The notes below the pieces were generated by a model. It did no database searches, had not been told where the DNA came from, and was given only the letters and a program-made list of their open reading frames with translations. Shown here in pieces: positions 42,166 to 51,313 of a stretch of 64,000 nucleotides of DNA. The stretch is taken from the NCBI GenBank assembly GCA_013178225.1, contig JABLXE010000003.1, forward strand, positions 124,001 through 188,000, given 5' to 3'. Source of the DNA: Methanotrichaceae archaeon. Lineage in GTDB: Archaea; Halobacteriota; Methanosarcinia; Methanotrichales; Methanotrichaceae. The translations under genes were made by a program, and so were the position numbers. Every line of letters begins with the position of its first letter. Within the stretch, counting starts at the first letter, position 1.

Positions 42166-44589
42166 TATTATCTCAATTGCCACCAGCACCACTACTACTG
42201 CGGCCAGAGCCCTCACCAGTCTGATTCCGGTCTCGGTGTAAGGCATCCCTCTGTGGCCCAGATCGGACAGGTTGATGTAGTACCTGCCCTCCTCGGCACC
42301 GGCAGAAGGCCCTTCGCGATCCCCCTCGATATCTCGAGGAGGTTCGTGGGAGAGGTTGATCTGCTCAGGCTCCTGATAAAAAGTCCTGTCCTCGTCTCCT
42401 GCGATGCTCGCTTTCTCCTGCGGCCTGCCCACAGGATTCAGAATCTCTGTTGAGGCGATGGCCCTTCTCTCAGGGTACATGAGAAGCTGGGACGTCTGCT
42501 GGGAATAGACCAGGCCGGAGCCTGCCGGCACCGGATAGTCAGCTCTTTCAGGAACCTCTTCTACGGTTATTTCGGGATAGGTCGAAGCGGCAACAGTATC
42601 AGCCGTTTCTTCGGGGACGGCATCGGCCTTCTCCTCAACCTCCTCCACCGCCTCCCCGATCTCCTCAGGGACGGGCAGCGGACCGGGACACGGCTCCTCC
42701 TTGGTCACCACGATATCGGGAATCAGCTCCTCGATCTCCAGGTCGTCTTCTTCAGCGGACCTTTCCGGTTCATCCTGCAGGCCCGGCGCAGCACTGGCCT
42801 TTAGCCCGCCCTCCTCCCGGCAGCCGTCAGTGCTGGTTATCAGCTGAAATCGATCGTCCCAGGCGTGAACCTGTGCCGTCTTGTCAACTGAGGGGGAAAG
42901 GATCTCGATCAGCGCCCAGCCAATCGACAGCAGGGAACTTCTGTATGCCCCGTAGTCAAGAGCCCCGGCCAGAGCGCTCTCCCCGGAGTCCTCCGTACCG
43001 CCCAGAGCATCCAGAGAGTTCGCGGCCTCGGCCAAAAGGAGCGCGCCCTTCTTTCCGCCTTCCGTTCCGGCAGATGAAAGCCGCCTTTCAGCCTCGTGAA
43101 GCCTTGATGCCGCCAGGTTCAGCTTCTCGGAGGGGTCCTTTCTGTTTCTTTCTTCCTCGACGGCCGCGCGGATGTTCTTCAGAGCATCGCACAGCGACCG
43201 GTCGCCCTCTTGCATGCTGCACGCGGCCCCCATCAGATACTCGACGGCATTGGCGACAGAGCCGGCCAGGGTCCAGGGCTCGTTGTTCAGAAGATCCAGC
43301 TTCCATATCTCCTTCATGCCGCAGATGACCCTCTGCAGGTTCTGGATATCGATCCTCTCCTGGCCCTCCGAGAAGGCTGCGGCGTTCTCAAGAACCGAGA
43401 CTGCCCTCTCGGCTACAGCCGTGGTCTCCTCAGAGGAGAGGGGAATTCTGAGTTTGCAGAGGTACGATCGGAAGAGGGCCACCGCTGCTGCAACTTTTAT
43501 CTCGGATCGACCGGTCTTAGGAGAAGAAGACAGCTCCTGATACTGGTCAGAGCACCGGCCGTAGTACTGCGAGGCCGCACGCAGCGCCTCTTCCGCCTTT
43601 CGGTCGGACAGGGGGCACGGGAAGCCGGCTTCCTGGCAGCAGCCTCTGGCCAGAGCGCTGTAGGCAGATGCCAGGGCGGATACCGTGTTCTGGTAATCGG
43701 GCTGCCGCTCCCGGCGAAGCGATTTTAGGGCCTGCTCCAGCGCTTCCCTGGCCCGCTCAGCCTCACCGCTCTTAAGATAGGTATTCCCGAGACCCGCCAG
43801 CGACAGCCCGGCGTTCTGTTTCTGCCCCAAATCCTCAAAGACGGACCGGCTCTTCTGGTAATATTCGGCGGCAGAGTCCCAGTCCCTCTTCTCGCAGTTC
43901 ATCTGTCCCAGACGGTGCAGGATTCCAGCTGCACGTCTGCTATCGCCGAGCTTCTGAAACTCTTTCAAGCTTTTTTCCAGATACCGTCCGGCAAGATCGA
44001 TCTCTCCCATGTCTGCATAGATCCGCCCCAGATTGCCGGTCATCTGAGCCGCGCCTGATAAGTCGCCCTGCTCCTCAAACATTTTCAGGCTGCGATAGCA
44101 ATGCTCGATCGCCCGGTTCCAGTCCCTCGACCTCCGGTAGGCCAGAGCCATGTTGCCAGTGACATGGGCAATTCCCTTCTGATCGCCCGCTGAACGGAAG
44201 TCATCGATGGCCTTCTTGAAAAAAACCGCCGCACGGGCCGGATCGCCCTGCCGGGAATAAACCTGGGCCAGGCTATTGTTGAGAGCCGGACTCACATTCT
44301 GGTCGCCGCATAAAGCGAGCGCCCTATTGTAGGCCCTAACGGCTGTGGCATAGAGTCCCGACCGGGTGCAGATATCCCCCAGCCTCTTCATCTCGTAAAC
44401 GTCGGAGAGCTCTTCTGACAGCTGGGTGCACAGATCTTCTGGTATCGTTCCTTTTTGGGCAGACTCCACCAGCCTGCCGACGGCCTTTGAACAGCTTCCT
44501 TCGATATGCCTGGGATCGAGCGCCGATAGGGCGTCATCCCCTTTGGAGAATGATTCGTAAATTTCTTGGAGGGCGACCAACTGGTTCAT
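42151..44589 (-). CDS. Large TPR-repeat protein with C-terminal membrane anchor
   Basis: The 812-residue protein has a long series of tetratricopeptide repeats in residues ~80-320 (AYNRALALCGDQNVSPALNN, AAVFFKKAIDDFRSAGD and so on). A helical middle part follows, then an acidic, probably disordered stretch (~600-770, rich in Glu, Pro and Val). One C-terminal hydrophobic helix (RALAAVVVVLVAIEIILYLI) ends the protein. The layout suggests a tail-anchored scaffold facing the cytoplasm, with unknown partners. It has its own AT-rich upstream region, divergent from prf1. Confidence 0.85.
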   Translation of the reverse strand: MNQLVALQEIYESFSKGDDALSALDPRHIEGSCSKAVGRLVESAQKGTIPEDLCTQLSEELSDVYEMKRLGDICTRSGLYATAVRAYNRALALCGDQNVSPALNNSLAQVYSRQGDPARAAVFFKKAIDDFRSAGDQKGIAHVTGNMALAYRRSRDWNRAIEHCYRSLKMFEEQGDLSGAAQMTGNLGRIYADMGEIDLAGRYLEKSLKEFQKLGDSRRAAGILHRLGQMNCEKRDWDSAAEYYQKSRSVFEDLGQKQNAGLSLAGLGNTYLKSGEAERAREALEQALKSLRRERQPDYQNTVSALASAYSALARGCCQEAGFPCPLSDRKAEEALRAASQYYGRCSDQYQELSSSPKTGRSEIKVAAAVALFRSYLCKLRIPLSSEETTAVAERAVSVLENAAAFSEGQERIDIQNLQRVICGMKEIWKLDLLNNEPWTLAGSVANAVEYLMGAACSMQEGDRSLCDALKNIRAAVEEERNRKDPSEKLNLAASRLHEAERRLSSAGTEGGKKGALLLAEAANSLDALGGTEDSGESALAGALDYGAYRSSLLSIGWALIEILSPSVDKTAQVHAWDDRFQLITSTDGCREEGGLKASAAPGLQDEPERSAEEDDLEIEELIPDIVVTKEEPCPGPLPVPEEIGEAVEEVEEKADAVPEETADTVAASTYPEITVEEVPERADYPVPAGSGLVYSQQTSQLLMYPERRAIASTEILNPVGRPQEKASIAGDEDRTFYQEPEQINLSHEPPRDIEGDREGPSAGAEEGRYYINLSDLGHRGMPYTETGIRLVRALAAVVVVLVAIEIILYLI

Positions 44590-44804
44590 GGATTATAAGA
44601 CGAGTTATATCTTTATAAAGTTTTTGAATATACTGACAGATGGACCCAATCATCCTGTGAGCTTTAGATTAGCGTTTTGAAGCATATCAAACCGTTCTCC
44701 CTCGAATAAAAATTCTAAACTTGCTCATAATATAAATAATAGTGATGGCCGCATCACTTCCCCGTTCATAGGCGGAAGCCCTGAGGATGCCCTTTTGAAG
44801 AAAC

Positions 44805-44815
44805 CTTTTATATCT
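44805..44815 (+). promoter_or_regulatory. TATA element of the prf1 operon
   Basis: CTTTTATATCT lies about 30 bp before the prf1 ATG (44844), and AGGAG at 44833-44837 serves as ribosome site. The leader should be very short. Confidence 0.55.
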
Positions 44816-44843
44816 TAGCCGCAACCATGCTCAGGAGATCTCG

Positions 44844-46085
44844 ATGGAGTTCACCGCGCAGGAAAAATACGAGTTTAAACGTCTCCTTGACGACCTGAGG
44901 AGCAAAACTGGCAGGGGCACAGAGCTCATATCTCTTTACATTCCTCCCGACAAGCAGATCTCTGATGTCTCATCTCAGCTTCGCGAGGAGTACGGCCAGG
45001 CATCCAACATCAAATCCAGAGTCACCAGGCTCAACGTACAATCCGCTCTGGAATCGGCCATGTCCAGGCTTCGCCTGATTCCGAAGCCTCCAGATAACGG
45101 CGTGGTGATATTCATCGGCAACGTGGATGTGGGCGCCAACAAGACCGAGATGTACAGCGCGGCCCTCGAGCCTCCGGACCCAATCACCACCTATCGCTAT
45201 CACTGCGACTCCTCCTTCCTGCTGGAGCCTCTGGAGGAGATGCTGGCGGACAAAAAGACCTACGGCCTGATAGTCCTGGACCGAAGAGAGGCCACGGTCG
45301 GCATGCTGCGGGGAAAGTACGTGATCCCGCTAAAGCACCTGACCTCCACCGTTCCGGGCAAGCAGAGGAAGGGCGGACAGTCCAGCCACCGCTTCCAGCA
45401 GCTGCGGTTGATAGCCATCCACGACTTCTACAAGAGGATCGGCGAATCCGCCAACGAGGCCTTTCTGGCCGTGGACCCCAAGGACCTGCAGGGAATTTTG
45501 ATCGGCGGGCCCTCTCCCACCAAAGAGGAGTTTATGGACGGTGGTTTCCTGCACCACGAGCTGCAGCATAAGGTGGTCGACGCCCTGGATGTGTCTTATA
45601 CCGATGAGTCCGGATTAAACGAGCTGGTGGACGCGGCTCAGGACCGGCTGCTGGACCTGGAGGTCACCCAGGACAAGATACTGATGCGCCGGTTCATGAA
45701 GGAGCTGGTGAGCGATCGAGGACTGGCCTCCTATGGAGATAAAGAGGTCCGGCACAACCTGGAGCTGGGGGCGGTTGACACCCTGCTCCTTTCAGATGAC
45801 CTGAGAAAGACGCGGGCCCACATCGTTTGCAGCAACCGCAGCTGTGATTTTTCCGAAGACCAGACCCGGAGCGCGACTTCCCCTCCACCCGGCAACTGCC
45901 TCAAGTGCGGCAGCCCTCTCTCCATCGACCAGGAAGAGGATATAATCGCCGACTTCTCACGCCTGGCGGATCAGAGCGGCGCAACGGTGAAGATCATATC
46001 CTCCGAGTTCGAAGAGGGGGCCCAGCTCTACAAGGCCTTCGGCGGCATTGCCGCAATCCTCAGATACAGAACCGGTCACCAGTAA
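44844..46085 (+). CDS. prf1: Peptide chain release factor aRF1
   Basis: This factor reads all three stop codons and releases the peptide in archaea. The 413-residue protein has the stop-recognition NIKS motif (residues 55-58) and the catalytic GGQ loop (residues 177-179, RKGGQSSHRF). A C-terminal domain carries a CSNRSCDF/CLKCGSPL zinc-like motif. It heads a same-strand cluster: UPF0201, TIM barrel, translin and sepS. Confidence 0.96.
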   Translation: MEFTAQEKYEFKRLLDDLRSKTGRGTELISLYIPPDKQISDVSSQLREEYGQASNIKSRVTRLNVQSALESAMSRLRLIPKPPDNGVVIFIGNVDVGANKTEMYSAALEPPDPITTYRYHCDSSFLLEPLEEMLADKKTYGLIVLDRREATVGMLRGKYVIPLKHLTSTVPGKQRKGGQSSHRFQQLRLIAIHDFYKRIGESANEAFLAVDPKDLQGILIGGPSPTKEEFMDGGFLHHELQHKVVDALDVSYTDESGLNELVDAAQDRLLDLEVTQDKILMRRFMKELVSDRGLASYGDKEVRHNLELGAVDTLLLSDDLRKTRAHIVCSNRSCDFSEDQTRSATSPPPGNCLKCGSPLSIDQEEDIIADFSRLADQSGATVKIISSEFEEGAQLYKAFGGIAAILRYRTGHQ

Positions 46086-46089
46086 ACGG

Positions 46090-46515
46090 GTGATTAAGAC
46101 GATCGAGGTCACAGTCTATTCTCTGGCAAAACCCACCGAGCGGCTGGAAAGGGTTGTCTCTGCCATCGAAAACGTCTTTCCGGGGCTGATCATGGACATA
46201 AGATTTGACCGGATAGAGGGCTACGGCGGCCCGCAATCCCTTTTGACCCTTCACAAGCTCCTGCGGGAGCAGAGGATTCTGGATACCGCTCGATCGGTGA
46301 TCGAGAGGGGCCGTGTCGGAAACTCCTTTCAGTTTCGCCTGAACAAGCAGGCGGCCTTTATGGGACGCCTGAGCTTTCCTCCCGAAGAAGAAGCTCTCGG
46401 GTCCATTCACGTATCCATCAGCGGTCCTGAAGCCCTGCTGGACTGGCTGGCCCCACAAACCGAGAACGGAGAGCCGGTAGGAGAGATAGACCTGGAGGAT
46501 ATCGAGGATGTTTAG
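46090..46515 (+). CDS. UPF0201 family protein
   Basis: This ~141-residue protein has IEVTVYSLAKPTERLERVV, LHKLLREQRILDTARSVIE, FRLNKQAAFMGRLSF and LLDWLAPQTENGE, all typical of UPF0201 (COG1931). Function is not established; an RNA-related role is suspected. I prefer GTG 46090, five bases after the prf1 stop, to ATG 46048 inside prf1, because the added residues look non-conserved. It overlaps the next gene by eight bases. Confidence 0.82.
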   Translation: MIKTIEVTVYSLAKPTERLERVVSAIENVFPGLIMDIRFDRIEGYGGPQSLLTLHKLLREQRILDTARSVIERGRVGNSFQFRLNKQAAFMGRLSFPPEEEALGSIHVSISGPEALLDWLAPQTENGEPVGEIDLEDIEDV

Positions 46516-47278
46516 TTTTTCTTCCAGCAAAATGGTTGACCGGCCATTCGACTGGGCTTACCAGCTGGAGGACCTGGGCTACAGCGGCTGGGAGATCGTT
46601 AACGAAGGGCGGCAGAGGCTCACGCCTGAGAACGTGGCCCAGGCCAGGCAGATCGCCGAGACGACGAGGCTCACCATCACCATTCACCTGCCCTACTCCG
46701 ACCTCAACCTGGCCAGCATGAACCAGCCTATCTGGGAGGAGACGGTGCGGCAGATGAAGGCCTGTCTCACCCTGGCCCGTGAGTTCTCCCGCCTGGCGGT
46801 GGTTCACCCCGGACACCTTTCGCCCCTGGGAATGCAGATGCCGGATGCCGCCTGGACCCAGAACATAATTGGAATTCAGAGCCTCTGCGATCACGCAGCG
46901 GAGCTGGACATGAAAATTGCCGTCGAGAACATGGTTAACATGCCGGCGCTCCTGGGACGGCAGCCGGAGGAGATCGTGGGGATCCTGGAGACGGTTGACC
47001 GGGATAACGTCGGATTCATCTTCGACGTGGGCCATGCCAACACCAACGGCAATGTGGAGCGGTTCTTGGAGCTGAAGGAGCTGATGGTTCACGCCCACAT
47101 TCACGACAACCACGGACAGAGAGACGAGCACCTGCCGGTCGGAAACGGAACCGTTCCCTGGGACAGAGTCGTGGCCGCCCTGGACGGCTACCGGGGACGG
47201 ATGGTGACAGAGTCCCGGTCCTTAGAGGAAGGACAGAGATCGGTAAATCGCCTCAAAAAGTTGATGAAGATGGAGTGA
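46508..47278 (+). CDS. Sugar phosphate isomerase/epimerase-like TIM barrel
   Basis: This 256-residue TIM barrel of the xylose-isomerase-like/AP-endonuclease-2 superfamily has ITIHLPYSDLNLASM, LAVVHPGHLSPLG, KIAVENMVNMP, GFIFDVGHANTNG and VHAHIHDNHGQRDEHLPVG. The His/Glu/Asp metal ligands are all present. It is a paralogue of the gene at 33417. It starts eight bases inside the UPF0201 gene, so it is coupled to the translation-related operon, which is unexpected for a sugar enzyme. Confidence 0.83.
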   Translation: MFSFSSSKMVDRPFDWAYQLEDLGYSGWEIVNEGRQRLTPENVAQARQIAETTRLTITIHLPYSDLNLASMNQPIWEETVRQMKACLTLAREFSRLAVVHPGHLSPLGMQMPDAAWTQNIIGIQSLCDHAAELDMKIAVENMVNMPALLGRQPEEIVGILETVDRDNVGFIFDVGHANTNGNVERFLELKELMVHAHIHDNHGQRDEHLPVGNGTVPWDRVVAALDGYRGRMVTESRSLEEGQRSVNRLKKLMKME

Positions 47279-47290
47279 GATCCAAATTCT

Positions 47291-47923
47291 ATGCCATCTT
47301 TAAAGGACCTGGCAGAGGAGATGCTAAAGCATTTCGAGGCCAAGGACCGGGCGCGCGAGGAGGCCTTCAAGCTGTCGAGGGAGGTCGTGCGCATCTGCTC
47401 ATCATCCATCAGATCGGTTCACCGCCAGGACATGAAAGAGGGAGAAAGGCTGATCTCCGAGGCCTACACGCTCCTGAAAAGGATGAGGGATCTGCTCCGG
47501 GACCACCCCGACATCCGCTATGCGGGTTTCGTGGATCATGCCGAGCAGGAGTACGCCGAGGCCCGGTCCGTCTTCTCCATAATCACCGCCCGGGAGATAC
47601 TGACCCCGGCAGATGTTGACGTGGACCTGGTGAACTACCTGGCGGGTCTTGGAGACACCACCGGCGAGCTGCGGCGGCACACCCTGGACCTGATCCGAAG
47701 AGGAGAGCCGCAGGAGGGCGAGTACTTCCTGGGGATGATGGAGGAGATCTACCACCTGCTGATGATGTTCGACTATCCCGAGGCCATCAACCGGGGGCTG
47801 CGCAGGAAGAGCGACCTGGCCAGGTCCATGCTCGAGAGGACCAGGGGCGACCTGACCAATGCCATCGAGATGGCCAAGGTGGAGGCCTCGCTCCGCCGCC
47901 TGGAGGATAAACTTAAAGATTGA
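47291..47923 (+). CDS. Translin-family protein
   Basis: This 210-residue all-helical protein has REEAFKLSREVVRICSSSIR, the family's first helix, then DHAEQEYAEARSVFSIIT with acidic residues, and DYPEAINRGLRRKSDLARSM near the end. This matches archaeal translin/TRAX, which act as RNA-binding octamers or endonucleases in RNA processing. The conserved acidic positions (E-Q-E-Y-A-E) suggest TRAX-like catalytic capacity, but that is inference. It is followed by sepS after 22 bp. Confidence 0.87.
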   Translation: MPSLKDLAEEMLKHFEAKDRAREEAFKLSREVVRICSSSIRSVHRQDMKEGERLISEAYTLLKRMRDLLRDHPDIRYAGFVDHAEQEYAEARSVFSIITAREILTPADVDVDLVNYLAGLGDTTGELRRHTLDLIRRGEPQEGEYFLGMMEEIYHLLMMFDYPEAINRGLRRKSDLARSMLERTRGDLTNAIEMAKVEASLRRLEDKLKD

Positions 47924-47945
47924 AGGTTCTTGGGAGTCTAATATC

Positions 47946-49559
47946 ATGAGATTTGATCCAGCCCAGATAAGGGAGATGGCCAAGCAGGATTTCGATTCCG
48001 CCTGGCAGCAGGGAACGGACTACCTCGGAAAGCCCGGACTCAACCAGAGATACCCGCGCAACAGCTATTCATTCGGCACGCCTCACCCGATCTTCGATAC
48101 CATCCACCGGCTGCGAGATGCCTATCTGCGCCTGGGATTCTCAGAGGCCATGAATCCCTTAATCGTCGAGGCCCAGGAGGTTTACCGCCAGTTTGGGTCG
48201 GAGGCTCTGGCGGTCCTGGACCGCTGCTTCTACCTGGCCGGCCTGCCCAGGCCTGACATCGGGATCTCGGACGAGAGGGTCGAGCAGATAAAACAGATCC
48301 TGGGAAGGGACCTGTCTGTGGAGGAGGTAGAAGCCTTCCGGCAGATTCTGCACGGCTACAAGAAGGGGAAGGTGGAGGGCGACGACCTGGTGCAGGAGAT
48401 CTCCCAGGCCCTGGGCGCTTCAGATGCGGCCATCTCGGTGGTGCTGGAGAAGGTCTTTCCGGAATTCAAGGGCCTGAAGGCCGAGGCCACCACCCGCACT
48501 CTGCGAAGCCACATGACCTCGGGCTGGTTCCTGACGCTCTCCAGTCTCCACTACCGGCAGAGGCTTCCGGTGAGACTGTTCTCGGTGGACCGCTGTTTTA
48601 GACGGGAGCAGGCCGAGGATGCAGCCAGGCTCATGAGCTACCACTCGGCTAGCTGCGTGATTATGGACGAAGACCTGTCGGTCGAGGACGGAAAGGCGGT
48701 AGCTGATGGCCTGCTCAGCCAGTTCGGCTTCGAGAAGTTCCAGTTCAGGCCCGACGAAAAGCGCAGCAAGTACTACACTCCGGGAACGCAGATCGAGGTC
48801 TACGCTTACCACCCCGGCCTGATCGGCTCGGGAACCAAGTACGAGAGCGGCTGGGTGGAGGTGGCCACCTTCGGCATCTACTCGCCAACCGCCCTTTCGC
48901 AGTACGATATCCCTTATCCGGTCATGAACCTGGGGCTGGGTGTCGAGAGGATAGCCATGATCCTTCACAACGCCAAAGACCTGAGGGCGCTCTCCTATCC
49001 TCAGTTCCAGACGGACTGGAAGCTCTCGGACAAGGAGATGGCCCAGATGATCCGGGTGGATAAGTCTGCCTTCACCCCGGCCGGGCGGGCTGTCGCCGAG
49101 GGAGTGGTGAAGGTATGCGAGGAGCATGGAGACACGCCGTCGCCCTGCGAGTTCCTGGCCTGGGAGGGCGAGCTGTTCGGCCGCAAGTTCCGGGTCTTGG
49201 TGGTGGAGCCTGAGGCCGATACCAAGCTCTGCGGTCCGGCGTCTTTAAACGAGATCGTGGTCTTCAAGCAGAACGTGATGGGGATACCTCATACTTCCCG
49301 CTGGGAGGAGGCCTTCAGCCAGGGAGTCAGCACCGGCATTCGCTACATCGACGCCTTTGCCGAGCTGGCGGCCCACGAGATCGAGGCTGCGGCCATGGCC
49401 GGGACAGAAACCGAGACCAGGGCCCGGATTGTGAGGAGCCCTGGCGACATCAACATCCAGATCGCTCCGGCCCTGGAGAGGTACATCACCAGCTACAAGC
49501 ACAAGATCGATATGCGCGGGCCGGTGTTCACCACCGTGAAGAGCCAGATGGTGGACTGA
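47946..49559 (+). CDS. sepS: O-phosphoseryl-tRNA(Cys) synthetase
   Basis: This class II aminoacyl-tRNA synthetase loads phosphoserine onto tRNA(Cys). SepCysS then converts it to Cys-tRNA in methanogens. The 537-residue length is normal. Landmarks are AKQDFDSAWQQG, HMTSGWFLTLSSL, the motif 2-like LFSVDRCFRREQAEDA, and the motif 3 region GLGVERIAMILHNA. A C-terminal anticodon region with many conserved Gly/Thr follows. I placed the start at ATG 47946, giving MRFDPAQIRE; the longer frame upstream overlaps the translin gene. SepCysS is not in the window. Confidence 0.95.
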   Translation: MRFDPAQIREMAKQDFDSAWQQGTDYLGKPGLNQRYPRNSYSFGTPHPIFDTIHRLRDAYLRLGFSEAMNPLIVEAQEVYRQFGSEALAVLDRCFYLAGLPRPDIGISDERVEQIKQILGRDLSVEEVEAFRQILHGYKKGKVEGDDLVQEISQALGASDAAISVVLEKVFPEFKGLKAEATTRTLRSHMTSGWFLTLSSLHYRQRLPVRLFSVDRCFRREQAEDAARLMSYHSASCVIMDEDLSVEDGKAVADGLLSQFGFEKFQFRPDEKRSKYYTPGTQIEVYAYHPGLIGSGTKYESGWVEVATFGIYSPTALSQYDIPYPVMNLGLGVERIAMILHNAKDLRALSYPQFQTDWKLSDKEMAQMIRVDKSAFTPAGRAVAEGVVKVCEEHGDTPSPCEFLAWEGELFGRKFRVLVVEPEADTKLCGPASLNEIVVFKQNVMGIPHTSRWEEAFSQGVSTGIRYIDAFAELAAHEIEAAAMAGTETETRARIVRSPGDINIQIAPALERYITSYKHKIDMRGPVFTTVKSQMVD

Positions 49560-49661
49560 AAAACGTTTGGCTGAAACGCTGGAATATTGGAATGAAAGGT
49601 GGAATGAAACTCCCTGGCCGATAATCAGGCTGACAGTAGATTGACAGCGAGCTGAAGAGAC

Positions 49662-50357
49662 ATGAGAGACGCATCTGCCAATGCAAATGCCAAGAGGGCC
49701 GCGGGCGAGGCGGCTGCAGAGCTGGTAAAGGACGGGATGGTTGTGGGTCTGGGCACAGGGTCCACCGTGGCCTGGACCATCCGGAGGCTGGGGGAGAGAA
49801 TTCAGGAGGAGGGACTGCAGCTCCTGGGGGTTCCCACCTCCTACCAGGCCGAGAACCTGGCCATAGACTCCGGAATCCGGCTGACCACCTTGAACCAGAA
49901 CCCGGTCCTGGACCTGGCCATCGACGGGGCCGATCAGGTGGACGAGGACCTGATGGTCATCAAGGGCGGCGGGGCGGCCCACACCCGGGAGAAGGTGGTG
50001 GCCTGCTCGGCAAGGCGGTTCGTGATTGTGGCCGACGAGGGCAAGTACGTGAAACGGCTGAACCATGCGGTGCCAGTGGAGGTGCTGCCGTTTGCCGTCC
50101 GCCTGGTGGAGCAGCGGCTGATGGACATGGGCGGCGCGCCCCTGCTGCGGCTGGGCAAGATGAAGGACGGGCCGGTCATCACCGACAACGGCAACTTCTT
50201 GATAGACGTGGACTTCGAGGAGATCGCCGACCCCAGAGGCCTGGCGGCCAGGATCAGCTCTATTCCGGGAGTGGTGGAGCACGGGATATTCGATAACCTG
50301 GACGAGCTGTACCTGGCAAGAGCTGCCGGAGTGGAGATCATAAAGAAACGCGGATAG
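49662..50357 (+). CDS. rpiA: Ribose-5-phosphate isomerase A
   Basis: This enzyme interconverts ribose 5-phosphate and ribulose 5-phosphate. The 231-residue protein shows [31 protein letters not shown] and [15 protein letters not shown] with the catalytic Glu and Lys, then VEVLPFA and [11 protein letters not shown]. It is separated from sepS by about 100 bp. It supplies ribose for nucleotides and, indirectly, flavin and F420 synthesis. Confidence 0.94.
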   Translation: MRDASANANAKRAAGEAAAELVKDGMVVGLGTGSTVAWTIRRLGERIQEEGLQLLGVPTSYQAENLAIDSGIRLTTLNQNPVLDLAIDGADQVDEDLMVIKGGGAAHTREKVVACSARRFVIVADEGKYVKRLNHAVPVEVLPFAVRLVEQRLMDMGGAPLLRLGKMKDGPVITDNGNFLIDVDFEEIADPRGLAARISSIPGVVEHGIFDNLDELYLARAAGVEIIKKRG

Positions 50358-50610
50358 GCTTTCGCACAAGATCTGCCTTGGCCAGCGGCTCAGGATTTTA
50401 TAATCCCAATAGTCTCCTATCTCAGCTAAGATCGTTTAGGCTGAACCATCCCGGTGCCGGAGCGGACCTGAGAATCTTGAATTCCATAGGCTATGACGTT
50501 ATTCTGGGACGGATTCTCAGTCCAACTCTTCAAATGCGCAAATCTTGAGCGGGCTTATTATCTGCAGTGAGCAATCATTTGAAATATCTTGCCTTATATC
50601 TACCGGTTTT

Positions 50611-51267
50611 ATGCTGCTGCTCGGCGCGGATGAGGCGGGAAAGGGCCCGGTTATAGGCTCTATGTTCGTTGCCGGACTGGTGATAGATGAAGAGACGCTC
50701 TTCGACCTGGCCGCCCTGGGAGTCAGGGACTCAAAGCAGATTTCGCCGGGCCAGCCGCAGGCCAGGAGGCAGGCAGAGAGGGATATTCTATCCCGCAAGA
50801 TCAAGGCCCTCTCGAAAGATCACTTCATCCTGGAGGTTCAGCCGCAAGTAATCGATGAGCTGCGAGGGGTGATGACCATGAACGACATCATGGTCAGATG
50901 CTTTTCGCAGGTGGTGGCAAGGCTTAACGCGGACCGGGCCATCCTGGACGCAGCCGATGTAAACCCGCAGCGGTTCGCCGAGCGGGTGAAGGATGCAAGC
51001 GCCACTTCGATGGAAATTGTTGCCGAGCATAAAGCCGATCAGCGCCACCTGGTAGTATCGGCAGCCTCTATTCTGGCCAAGTCCAGACGCGATCAGTCCA
51101 TCCGGGAACTGGAGGCTTCCATCTCTTGCAAAATAGGAAGCGGCTACCCCAGCGATCCCCAGACCATCGAATTTCTGAAGAACTGGATGAGAGAGCATAA
51201 CCAGCTGCCGCCCTTTGCCAGACACAGCTGGGCTACGGCACAGCGTATAAAAGCTAGTTTTATATAG
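50611..51267 (+). CDS. rnhB: Ribonuclease HII
   Basis: This enzyme cleaves RNA in RNA-DNA hybrids. The ~218-residue protein begins LLLGADEAGKGPVIGSM, whose DEAG holds the first catalytic acids. GVRDSKQISP, ADRAILDAADVN and VVSAASILAKSRRD follow, with the remaining acids. I placed the start at ATG 50611; the longer frame from 50545 adds 22 non-conserved residues. No ribosome site precedes this ATG and a TATATC word lies just upstream, so the mRNA may have little or no leader. Confidence 0.94.
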   Translation: MLLLGADEAGKGPVIGSMFVAGLVIDEETLFDLAALGVRDSKQISPGQPQARRQAERDILSRKIKALSKDHFILEVQPQVIDELRGVMTMNDIMVRCFSQVVARLNADRAILDAADVNPQRFAERVKDASATSMEIVAEHKADQRHLVVSAASILAKSRRDQSIRELEASISCKIGSGYPSDPQTIEFLKNWMREHNQLPPFARHSWATAQRIKASFI

Positions 51268-51313
51268 ATCTCCCTGCGGTTAAGAGTTACCAAGAAGACT
51301 CGAAGGGATTTGA

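Noticed and set aside
49245-50369. A 374-codon minus-strand frame
   Set aside because: It is antisense to rpiA and the end of sepS, both clearly identified; composition is typical of a shadow frame.
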